This document shows positions 1 through 6,293 of a stretch of 7,878 bases of DNA, piece after piece (positions within the stretch are counted from its first letter, which is position 1; every line of letters starts with the position of its first letter). The stretch is from the NCBI GenBank assembly GCA_018970625.1, contig JAGWVZ010000152.1, positions 1 through 7,878 of the forward strand, written 5' to 3'. The translations under genes and the position numbers were made by a program. The notes beneath the pieces were generated by a model, which ran no database searches, was not told the origin of the DNA, and saw only the letters and a list, made by a program, of their open reading frames with translations. Origin of the DNA: Myxococcales bacterium. Lineage in GTDB: Bacteria > Myxococcota > Bradymonadia > REDH01.

Positions 1-693
1 TGGTTCAAGCAGATCCTGCATGAGCTCGACACGGTCGCACAGCTGATCCCCCGCGGTGAGCTGCGCGAGGCTCGCCGCCTGCTCGATCGTGTGATCGCCA
101 TCGAGAAGCTGCTGGTGGACCAGATTCACCTGCTTGAGACGATGACCCCACGTGACTTTTGCCACTTTCGGCAGGCGCTGACGCCGGCCTCCGGGTTTCA
201 GTCGATTCAGTTTCGCGAGGTCGAGTTTCTGTGCGGCGTGCGCGACGAAAACTACCTGAGCTACCTGCCGGCAGGCTCCGAAGAGCAGAATCGTCTGCGT
301 GCCCGACTCGAAGCGCCGTCGCTGCGCGAGCTGGTGTACGAGCTGTTACGCGGTCGCGGCTTTGATATCCCGGCCGATGTGGACACCCGCGAAGAGTCGC
401 TGCTGGCGGGCGCACGGGCGCTGCTGCCCGTCTATCGTGACATTGAAGAGCACGCAGCGGTCTACGACCTGTGCGAGGCGCTCGTCAGCCATGATGAGTG
501 GCTGGTGTTCTGGCGGTTCCACCACGTGCGCGTGGTGGAGCGCATCATTGGCTTCAAGCCGGGCACGGGCGGAAGCAAGGGCGTGCGGTATCTGGACAGC
601 ACGGTAGGCAAGCGCGCCTTCCCGGTATTGTGGGCAGCGCGGGCGTTTCTGGACGAACGCGAGCTGTTCGCTGGCTACAACGGCCCAGGGTGA
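1..693 (+). CDS. kynA: Tryptophan 2,3-dioxygenase (5'-truncated by window edge)
   Basis: This heme enzyme opens the indole ring of L-tryptophan with O2 to give N-formylkynurenine, the first step of the kynurenine pathway, in the cytoplasm. The frame is open from base 1 and gives 230 residues; bacterial family members are roughly 280, so about 50 N-terminal residues, including the distal His region, lie outside. It opens with WFKQILHEL, the family's signature helix. Further landmarks are ILLETMTP-like text at 43-50, the FQSIQFREVEF block at 66-76 (whose Arg72 probably contacts the substrate carboxylate), and WRFHHVRVVERIIGFKPGTGG at 171-191. In the last block His175 is the expected proximal heme ligand and Thr189 lies 14 residues on, the same spacing as His240/Thr254 of the Xanthomonas enzyme. 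The C-terminus is intact and ends at TGA. It is convergent with rpsU, so no kynurenine-pathway partner is visible. The family assignment is firm; positional equivalences are from memory of the family. Confidence 0.96.
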   Translation, partial: WFKQILHELDTVAQLIPRGELREARRLLDRVIAIEKLLVDQIHLLETMTPRDFCHFRQALTPASGFQSIQFREVEFLCGVRDENYLSYLPAGSEEQNRLRARLEAPSLRELVYELLRGRGFDIPADVDTREESLLAGARALLPVYRDIEEHAAVYDLCEALVSHDEWLVFWRFHHVRVVERIIGFKPGTGGSKGVRYLDSTVGKRAFPVLWAARAFLDERELFAGYNGPG

Positions 694-701
694 GCCCGGG
701 T

Positions 702-721
702 ACAGACGACCTGTCGTCTGT
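702..721. terminator. Perfect inverted repeat between convergent kynA and rpsU, candidate bidirectional terminator
   Basis: ACAGACGAC at 702-710 is exactly complementary to GTCGTCTGT at 713-721, with only CT between. In RNA it would form an 8-bp stem with a four-base CCTG loop. It starts 8 bases after the kynA stop codon and ends 27 bases beyond the rpsU stop, so both transcripts would read through it. No T tract follows on either strand, so a classic intrinsic terminator is not shown. An RNA-stabilising 3' hairpin or a protein-binding palindrome are alternatives. Confidence 0.5.
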
Positions 722-748
722 CGCGCCCGTTCACACCGAAAGGTCGGC

Positions 749-994
749 CTAGAGCGACGGCCCCTTGCGAATTTCCTTGCGACGACGACGCTCGGCGTCG
801 CGGCGCTTGCGCTTCTCCTTGATGGAGGGCTTTTCGGCGAATCGACGGTTCTTGAGCTCCTTCAGGACGCCTTCGCGTGCCATCATGCGCTTGAGCTGCG
901 AGATGGCCCGGTTGATGTTGTCGCGCTCGACCCGCACTTCGATGGGGCCAAGCCCGTCATCGCTGGAAACGCTACGCTTCTTATGCTCGTTCAA
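749..994 (-). CDS. rpsU: 30S ribosomal protein bS21
   Basis: Small basic protein of the 30S subunit that sits near the anti-Shine-Dalgarno end of 16S rRNA and assists translation initiation. The 81 residues contain the family core: IEVRVERDNINRAISQLKR at about 18-36, then LKELKNRRFAEKPSIKEKRKRR at about 44-65, and an Arg/Lys-rich tail. The start is TTG at 992-994. It is supported by GGAG six bases upstream on the minus strand, and no in-frame ATG exists between it and the core. The N-terminus carries about ten more residues (MNEHKKRSVSSDDGLGP) than the compact enterobacterial form, which begins almost directly at the beta strand. It is convergent with kynA and lies downstream of the large lipoprotein gene on the same strand, but 219 bases separate them, so its own promoter is likely. 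Confidence 0.95.
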   Translation of the reverse strand: MNEHKKRSVSSDDGLGPIEVRVERDNINRAISQLKRMMAREGVLKELKNRRFAEKPSIKEKRKRRDAERRRRKEIRKGPSL

Positions 995-1213
995 GGGGTT
1001 CTCCGGGGTTCAGCAAGCGACCGGCTACGTCTGTTCTGCCCGACGCGGCACGGAAGATCACAACAGAAAGAAAGATGCAGGAAGCAGCAGGAAGATGCTC
1101 TTCCGAAAGATAGAAGCCTTGGCGTCCAGAGACCGGTCAACCGGAACGATCAGCTGGCAGTGAGTGAGAGAGGCGGGGTAATGGGTACGGAAACGGAAAA
1201 CGTCAAGCGTTGA
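995..1213 (-). promoter_or_regulatory. rpsU upstream region: possible promoter and pyrimidine-rich leader
   Basis: This 219-base stretch between the lipoprotein stop and rpsU holds no convincing gene. Read on the minus strand, TTGACG (1201-1206) is followed after 17 bases by CATTAC (1178-1183), a fair -35 and a poor -10. A second TTGACC lies at 1135-1140 but lacks a -10 at a normal distance. Closer to the gene is a pyrimidine-rich tract on the minus strand (about 1066-1104). It contains two copies of GCAGGAAG (plus-strand reading, 1077-1084 and 1087-1094) at a ten-base period, and a perfect hairpin GGAAGA-TGC-TCTTCC at 1090-1104. GGAG at about 1001-1004 is the rpsU ribosome binding site. The promoter assignment is weak; a structured leader is inference. 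Confidence 0.3.
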
Positions 1214-3337
1214 TCAGGGTACACAGGCGGCAAAACCCCGCCCGAAGCTCTGGCAGGTGGTGCCCGGCACGTCGTCACAATCCGACTCGCTGGCACAGCG
1301 CGATGTGCAAATGTTTTCGCCTGATTCGGCCCCGGTGAAGGTCCAGCAGAACTCCGAGGCGCTGCTGCAGTCGTCGCTGGAGTCGCAGAAACCGCCCGGT
1401 TCAACGGATCGGTCACCATCCAGGAAGACGCAGGAGCCATTTCGTGCTTCGTCGCAAATGAAGCGAATGGGCTGGTTAGACAGGCACGGGTTGGCTTCGG
1501 TGGTGCAGGGCTCGCTGGAAGCCAGCGCCCAGGTCATCTCGTAGGTGGTCAGCAGGTTGCCGAACTCTTCGCGGGCGAACTGGTCCACCCGGATCAGGTA
1601 GGTCCCCGCAACCAGCCGCTCAGCGATGGCCACCTCGGGGTTGCCGTCGGGCGATGTGCCGGCGCCCACAGCGCGGCCCTCGCTGTCGTAGAGGTACACG
1701 TCGATGTCAGCGCCGGTGTCGCTCTCGACTTCTACGGTCAGCTCAGCGCCGTCGTTGGGAATGGTCAGCGAATACCAGTCGTCGTCGGTGTCGCAGATGG
1801 TCGCGTCGCGAACGCGACCGCGCAGGTCGTCGATGCTGACGGCGGCCGAGTCGGTGTTGTTGGGTTCGAACTCATCGGACTCCTCGCAGCTGCCGACCAC
1901 AGGGCGCGAGCAGAGACCGACGTTGTCGTCGTTCCGCAGGCACACGGCTGAGCCATCACAGTCGTCGTCGGTGCCGCAGCGCTGGGCTTCGCAACGCCCT
2001 GTGTCGCTGTTACAGGTGGTGGAGTTGGGGCAATCGGCGGCGGTCTCACAGGTGCTGAAGCAGATGCCGGAGCGTCCGAATCCCAGGCAGTAGCCGTCGG
2101 GGAGCGAGCTGCACTCGGCGTCGCTGGTGCAGTTCTGGGTGCAGAAGTTGGCGTCGAACGAGCCGTCGAAGTTGTAACAGCCAAGGCCTTCGACGCAGTC
2201 GGTGGAGTCGTCGCAGGCGCCGCCGCCCGGGCTCGGCGACTCGGGCACGTACGATACGCAACCGCCATTCTCACACACCTGTCGGCCGGTGACCGTCGCG
2301 CAGTCGTCGTTCGAGGCACAACCGGCGGTCGCGAAGTTCAGCTCGATTTCGTAGCGGGTGTCGAGTCCGAGGCCGGTGACGGCGTCGTCGACCACCAGGT
2401 ACCAGGTGCCGGCTGGCACGCGGGCGAACGTAAACGTCTCGGGGTTGGCGTCTTCGGCCTCGGCGCCGTCAAAGCGGCGGCCGTCAGCGCCAAAGAGCAG
2501 CACATTCAGGTTGTTGCCCTCTTCGAACGCGACCAGACCCGAGACGGTGGTGGCCTCGTCGAACGTGAGCGCAAAGTAATCGTCGTCGTCCTCGCACACC
2601 GACAGGGTGCTGCGCGCAAACGACTCGCTGGTGTCGACGGGGTAGGCTTCGGAGATCGAGTTGTTGAGCTCGAGCACGTCGTCGCCGCACTCCGGCTCAA
2701 ACGCTTCGATACAACGACCGTCGGCGAGCGAACACACAAATCCCTCGCCGCACGCGGCGTCATCGACACAATCAACGGCGATCGCCAGCGCGTAGGCGCC
2801 GGCGTTGCGACCCGAGACGCGGACAATCACTTCTGAGTCAGCGGCGGACTCAAAGCGCGCGACCTGCGCGGTTTCGCCGGTGCGCTGAAACACGCCGTCC
2901 AGTGTTTCACCGTTCACACCCTCGACGACCAGCAGCAGGGCGTCGGGTGCATCAACGGGCGTCAACTCGACGACCATGCGGCGGCCGGCGGGCACACGCA
3001 CCCGATAAAAGTCGTCGGCGCCTTCGCAGTGCCACAGCTCGTCGTCTTCAAAGCCGTCGGCCGGCACGACAAGCGCTGTGGCGGCGTCCTGATTGGGCGC
3101 GTAGCGATCTTCCTCTTCGCACGCCGGCTCAAACGGCGCGACGTCTTCCGGCGACACATCCGTCACCGTCGTATCCGTTCCGATCACGTCAGGGGTGCCG
3201 CCGCTGCCGTCCACGTCGCCGATCACGCCGGCGTCCCCGGGTTCTTCGGAGCGCGGCTCGCTGCCGCAAGCGGCCAGAAGACCGGGTACGACGATACAGG
3301 TGAGCAGAGTGGAACGTGAAGATCGAAGGGCGTTCAC
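1214..3337 (-). CDS. Large modular lipoprotein with three PPC-like domains and cysteine-rich repeats
   Basis: A 707-residue predicted outer-membrane or surface lipoprotein of unknown function. The GTG start at 3335-3337 is chosen because it gives a signal peptide (LLTCIVVPGLLAAC) with lipobox L21-A-A-C24; a weak CGGAA lies upstream. The frame stays open to 3541, but the extra N-terminus is Arg/Cys-rich and not signal-like. After an acidic Gly/Asp/Thr linker (25-70) come three beta-rich PPC-like domains at about 73-190, 217-336 and 484-606. Each has Cys-X30-Cys (C73/C104, C217/C248, C484/C515) ending in an acidic-aromatic run (ADDFY, DDDDY, DDDWY), and each ends in a G-[TA]-[WY] type strand pair. 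Between them lie four-cysteine CX5CX5CXnC motifs (190-209, 430-449, 454-476). An eight-cysteine module occurs twice, at 375-426 and 651-705. No catalytic motif is visible. A role in adhesion, binding or cell-surface scaffolding is inference. Divergent from the lipase lipoprotein, with which it shares the four-cysteine motif. Confidence 0.88.
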   Translation of the reverse strand: MNALRSSRSTLLTCIVVPGLLAACGSEPRSEEPGDAGVIGDVDGSGGTPDVIGTDTTVTDVSPEDVAPFEPACEEEDRYAPNQDAATALVVPADGFEDDELWHCEGADDFYRVRVPAGRRMVVELTPVDAPDALLLVVEGVNGETLDGVFQRTGETAQVARFESAADSEVIVRVSGRNAGAYALAIAVDCVDDAACGEGFVCSLADGRCIEAFEPECGDDVLELNNSISEAYPVDTSESFARSTLSVCEDDDDYFALTFDEATTVSGLVAFEEGNNLNVLLFGADGRRFDGAEAEDANPETFTFARVPAGTWYLVVDDAVTGLGLDTRYEIELNFATAGCASNDDCATVTGRQVCENGGCVSYVPESPSPGGGACDDSTDCVEGLGCYNFDGSFDANFCTQNCTSDAECSSLPDGYCLGFGRSGICFSTCETAADCPNSTTCNSDTGRCEAQRCGTDDDCDGSAVCLRNDDNVGLCSRPVVGSCEESDEFEPNNTDSAAVSIDDLRGRVRDATICDTDDDWYSLTIPNDGAELTVEVESDTGADIDVYLYDSEGRAVGAGTSPDGNPEVAIAERLVAGTYLIRVDQFAREEFGNLLTTYEMTWALASSEPCTTEANPCLSNQPIRFICDEARNGSCVFLDGDRSVEPGGFCDSSDDCSSASEFCWTFTGAESGENICTSRCASESDCDDVPGTTCQSFGRGFAACVP

Positions 3338-3394
3338 GACGGGTTCCGGGCGAAGGGACCAGAACCCGCAGGCGCGGCAGGCACCCGCGGGAGC

Positions 3395-3446
3395 CGTGCA
3401 CCGTAACCAACGTTTGCTTCGATGCAAGCGTAAACCGCGGTGCACG
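3395..3446. repeat. Nested, co-centred inverted repeat upstream of the lipoprotein gene
   Basis: Outer arms CGTGCACCG (3395-3403) and CGGTGCACG (3438-3446) are perfectly complementary over 9 bases. Inside, CGTTTGC (3411-3417) pairs with GCAAGCG (3424-3430) over 7 bases with one T-G wobble. Both pairs share the same centre, 3420.5, separated by a symmetric 7-by-7 unpaired stretch and closed by the loop TTCGAT. The element ends 58 bases before the GTG start of the lipoprotein gene (3337) and 102 bases beyond the stop of the small reading frame at 3548. It could be a structured 5' leader, a double operator (each outer arm contains the palindrome GTGCAC), or a terminator for the small frame. No T tract follows. 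The structure is seen; the role is not known. Confidence 0.5.
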
Positions 3447-3547
3447 CGGGTACACGTTCCGCATTTTGGCTTTGCGCAGATCAAACACTCGCTGCGCCGG
3501 AACTTCGACGATCGCCTCGGCAACGGCTGGCAGGGCGGCATTGCCGC

Positions 3548-3784
3548 TCAAATTTCCATACAGCGATATGGATAATCCGGCGATTCGCTGAAGAAAACGC
3601 ACTCATAATTGCCGTAGCCAGTATAACAGGCTTCCGGATATTCGTCGGTTTCTCCGTCGCAATCGTCGTCGATACCGATACAGATTTCCGGCGTTGCTTC
3701 TCGACCATTAAAAACCGGAGTTTTCGCTACCGGAACGTTTGGCCACGTCACGATAGGCCATAAAATGTCCTGTCGCCCACTCAC
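3548..3784 (-). pseudogene. Small reading frame with a MopE-type DDDCDG motif, possible gene remnant
   Basis: The 78-residue frame reads from a GTG at 3782-3784. Its middle, PEICIGIDDDCDGETDE followed by ACYTG, matches the short acidic motif (typically EXCDGXDDDCDGXXDE, then ACYTG) found in repeats of many Myxococcota surface proteins and annotated as a MopE-type or putative metal-binding motif. Only one copy is present, where such proteins usually have it within a much longer chain. There is no signal peptide or lipobox, and the GTG has no good ribosome binding site. The better site, AGGA six bases before an ATG at 3759-3761, opens a different frame that stops after 17 codons. Together this suggests a truncated or frameshifted remnant of a longer minus-strand gene whose 5' part is now replaced by the lipase start. 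A genuine short protein is the alternative. Four cysteines follow or flank the motif. Codon use (TAT, AAT, GAA, TGT) resembles the adjacent lipase gene rather than the lipoprotein gene. Confidence 0.45.
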
Positions 3785-3867
3785 CCCACCACCATTGACG
3801 CCACTCCGCCGCTCGGCGCATGGTGTACCGCGCTACCTGAACCTTGCCACCCGATGCCGGTGCCCCC

Positions 3868-6147
3868 ATGAAGTCCTCACGTACCCATCATGCTGCCACT
3901 CGCCTGCTTCTGCTGGCGCTGACCACGTCGCCCACGCTGTTCGCCTGCGGCGATGACGATGCGACGCCCAGTCCCGAACCGGAAATCACGCCCTGCATGA
4001 CCGATGAAGAATGCGGTGCAGGGCGGGCGTGCGACCCGACAGCCTCGCCAGACCCGGACGGTTGTGTAGCGCTGACGCCGTGTACGACCGTCTGGGAGTG
4101 CGCGACGGGACAGTCGTGCAGCGATGCAGGATATTGTGGTGACTTTGTGCTTCCGGCACAGCCAGAAGGCGCAACGTTGCCGATATTTGTGCTGAATGAT
4201 GACCGTCAGGGCATGGCGTTCTTTGATTTTCCGTATCCATCCGATCTGCGGCTGGACGCGGATGGCACGCTGTCGCTTGCGGGCATTCCGGTGCCGACAC
4301 CCGACCTGCCCAGCGCCGCCTTGTACGGCGGTTTGATTGAAACGGCCGAACAACTCCGCGGCTTCTCGCACGTGCCCGTCGCCTGGTTCCGGTTTTCGGC
4401 CCCGCTGGCCGGGCGTCGATTTGAAGACGTGATTGCGGCAGAGGCAGGCAGTCCGATATTATTGGTGAATATCGACGAGAACTCTGAATTTCAGGGCGAA
4501 TTGATCCCCGTGGTCGCGCACACATTGCCCGCTGACCCTTATACCGCAGAAAATGTGCTGGGTGTTGCGCCACGCCCGGGCTTTGTTTTGCGACCGGATA
4601 CGACCTACGCGTTCGTCGTTCGTCGCGCGCTGAACGACGCCACCGGCGCTGCGCTGGGCACCGCCGCTGATTTCTGGCTTATGGCCAATAATGGGCTACC
4701 CGAAGGCGAAAATGGCGCCGCTGCAGCGTCGCTATATCAAGGGTTGTGGCCTGTGCTCGCCGAGCTGGGCATTGCGGTGGACGATGTGGCCGTGGCAACG
4801 GTGTTTACGACGGGTGACGCGCCGGCCGACCTGTTTGATTTGACCGAAACGGTACGCACACAGCACGACGGCGAATTGACCAATATTCGGGTCGACGATG
4901 CCGATGGCGCTGACCATCCGGGTTATTGCGAAATTCTGGCGGAATTTACAGTCCCGCAATTTCAGAAAGGGCGGCCGCCCTTTGATGAGGATGGCCTGTT
5001 TGAATTTGACGCCAACGGTGACCCTGTCGTGCAGCGCGAAGAAACCCTGCCCGTGGTCATTACGCTGCCTTTTACCGAGGGTGAAACAATGCCAGTGGGT
5101 GGTTACCCGCTGGCGATTTATTTCCATGGCTCGGGTGGCGTGGCGCAACAGGTGATTCTTCGTTCGCCGGTTGACGAGGAAGGAAATGCCGCACCCGACG
5201 AGGGGCCGGCGTATGTTCTGGCAACCCATGGTATTGCCGCGGTGGGTGCGGCGTTGCCGATTTCACCGGATCGCGTGCCGGGCGCCAGCTCCATCGCATA
5301 TCTGAATTTCAACAACCTGAAGATGTTCCGCGACCTGTTCCGGCAGGGTGCCATTGAGCAGCGTCTGATGCTGGACGCGTTGCTGGATTTGCGCATTGAA
5401 CCGTCCACCGTGGCTGCTTGCACCGGGTTGGCCCTGCCTGACGGCGAACCCCGTTATTATTTCAATCCTGACGCGATTATGGCCATGGGCCAGTCCATGG
5501 GTGGTCAGTACACGAATGTCGTGGCGACGCTGGATCCACGTATTCAGGCGGCGGTGCCGACAGGTGCGGGTGGATACTGGAGTTATTTTATTCTGGAGAC
5601 GAGCCTGATTGCGAATATCCCGACGCTGGTTGCGGCGTTGCTGGGTACGCAGGCCGAGCTGACCTTCATGCACCCGGTATTGTCGACCTTGCAGCAGGCG
5701 TGGGAGCCGGTAGAGCCGATGGTGTATATGCCGCGTCTGGCGCGCAGGCCGCTCGACGGGCATCCCGTTCGCGATGTCTATGTACCGGTGGCTGCGGGCG
5801 ACAGCTATTTTCCAACGGTTGTGTTCGACGCCATGGCCCTGGCATACGGGCACGGGCAGGCCGGCGAAGAGCAGGAAGGCTGGGATACCATGCAGGCCGC
5901 GCTGGCGCTTGCGGGTATTGACGGGCTCGCCGATTTTCCGGTGCGTGCGAACACAGACAGCGAAACCGGCGAAACGTATACCGGCATCAATGTGCAGCAC
6001 ACGCCCGACGGTTTTAGCGACCCGCACGATATTTTTATGCAGTTGTCGGTTGCGCGCCATCAGTGGGGTTGTTTCTTCGAGACCTGGTTGCGCGACGGCG
6101 AAGCCACGGTGGTTGAGTTCGCCGAAGCCGGAACGGCCTGCCCCTGA
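3868..6147 (+). CDS. Lipoprotein with alpha/beta-hydrolase (extracellular lipase/esterase, VolA/Pla-1-like)
   Basis: A 759-residue predicted cell-surface hydrolase. ATG at 3868 is chosen because it directly opens a signal peptide (Arg4, Arg12, then LLLLALTTSPTLFAC) with lipid-accepting Cys27. No clear ribosome binding site is visible; a TTG at 3844 adds only eight residues. Residues 43-90 hold two four-cysteine repeats (CX5CX5CX10C, CX5CX5CX5C). Residues about 105-275 resemble the N-terminal Ig-like domain of bacterial virulence-factor lipases: FPYPSDLRLDADGTL at 121-135, FRFSAPL at 174-180, and LRPDTTYAFVVRRALND at 241-257. The hydrolase core follows: strand and oxyanion turn YFHGSGG (418-424), nucleophile elbow GQSMGG with Ser543 (541-546), likely acid Asp645 in AAGDSYFP, and likely His720 in SDPHDIF. 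Expected substrates are ester lipids or lysophospholipids by analogy with VolA; the true substrate is unknown. Codons are AT-richer than in the flanking genes. Divergent from the large lipoprotein, convergent with the acylase gene. Confidence 0.85.
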   Translation: MKSSRTHHAATRLLLLALTTSPTLFACGDDDATPSPEPEITPCMTDEECGAGRACDPTASPDPDGCVALTPCTTVWECATGQSCSDAGYCGDFVLPAQPEGATLPIFVLNDDRQGMAFFDFPYPSDLRLDADGTLSLAGIPVPTPDLPSAALYGGLIETAEQLRGFSHVPVAWFRFSAPLAGRRFEDVIAAEAGSPILLVNIDENSEFQGELIPVVAHTLPADPYTAENVLGVAPRPGFVLRPDTTYAFVVRRALNDATGAALGTAADFWLMANNGLPEGENGAAAASLYQGLWPVLAELGIAVDDVAVATVFTTGDAPADLFDLTETVRTQHDGELTNIRVDDADGADHPGYCEILAEFTVPQFQKGRPPFDEDGLFEFDANGDPVVQREETLPVVITLPFTEGETMPVGGYPLAIYFHGSGGVAQQVILRSPVDEEGNAAPDEGPAYVLATHGIAAVGAALPISPDRVPGASSIAYLNFNNLKMFRDLFRQGAIEQRLMLDALLDLRIEPSTVAACTGLALPDGEPRYYFNPDAIMAMGQSMGGQYTNVVATLDPRIQAAVPTGAGGYWSYFILETSLIANIPTLVAALLGTQAELTFMHPVLSTLQQAWEPVEPMVYMPRLARRPLDGHPVRDVYVPVAAGDSYFPTVVFDAMALAYGHGQAGEEQEGWDTMQAALALAGIDGLADFPVRANTDSETGETYTGINVQHTPDGFSDPHDIFMQLSVARHQWGCFFETWLRDGEATVVEFAEAGTACP

Positions 6148-6221
6148 TATTCGCGCAGCGCCGGAACTGGCCACCGCCCTGAAAAGGCCCGGCAGGTGTT
6201 TCGCCCCTTCTGAGTGAGAGC

Positions 6222-6272
6222 GCGTGAGCGGTAAATACCCGGAGTTATTGCCGGAATATTTACTGTTCACGC
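6222..6272 (+). terminator. Long hairpin after the lipase gene, candidate transcription terminator
   Basis: Bases 6222-6237 (GCGTGAGCGGTAAATA) pair with 6257-6272 (TATTTACTGTTCACGC) over 16 positions, of which two are G-T. After a one-versus-two base interruption, CCGG (6239-6242) pairs with CCGG (6251-6254), leaving the 8-base loop AGTTATTG. In the plus-strand transcript the two odd positions are G-U pairs; on the minus strand they would be C-A mismatches. The fold therefore favours the lipase transcript, whose stop lies 75 bases upstream. No T tract follows, so an mRNA 3'-end stabiliser or factor-dependent stop is also possible. Confidence 0.5.
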
Positions 6273-6275
6273 CAC

Positions 6276-6293
6276 AATAATGCCCGGATTATT
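6276..6293. repeat. Short AT inverted repeat spanning the acylase stop codon
   Basis: AATAAT (6276-6281) is the exact reverse complement of ATTATT (6288-6293), around the GC-only spacer GCCCGG. The right arm contains the TAA stop of the acylase gene (minus strand, 6289-6291). An A/T six-base stem is weak; it may be part of the convergent terminator zone together with the neighbouring larger hairpin, or chance. Confidence 0.25.

Noticed and set aside
3338..3541. A 68-residue N-terminal extension of the large lipoprotein from an ATG at 3541.
   Set aside because: The extension is Arg/Cys-rich with no domain, it would bury the signal peptide and lipobox in the middle of the protein, and it crosses the nested inverted repeat.
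3711..3724. Small inverted repeat AAAAC-CGGA-GTTTT as a terminator.
   Set aside because: Only a five-base, mostly A-T stem inside the small reading frame, not placed after any gene end.
1..3784. Functional link between kynA and the MopE-type motif, because MopE binds copper through a kynurenine residue.
   Set aside because: The MopE kynurenine comes from oxidation of a tryptophan in the protein itself, not from the dioxygenase; the genes are 2.8 kb apart, and the small frame only shares the short acidic motif, not the copper site.
3795..3829. TTGACG at 3795-3800 as the -35 box of the lipase promoter.
   Set aside because: No acceptable -10 hexamer occurs at 16-18 bases spacing; the downstream bases are GC-rich.
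5263..6270. A 335-codon minus-strand frame.
   Set aside because: It lies opposite the catalytic part of the lipase (Ser543, Asp645, His720) and shows His/Arg-rich shadow composition with no recognisable domain.
3571..6291. Shared nine-base word CCGGATTAT (reverse complement at 3572-3580, direct at 6284-6292) as boundary repeats of an inserted segment.
   Set aside because: The first copy encodes Pro-Asp-Tyr in the small frame, the match is too short, and nothing around it is shared; no transposase or integrase is present.
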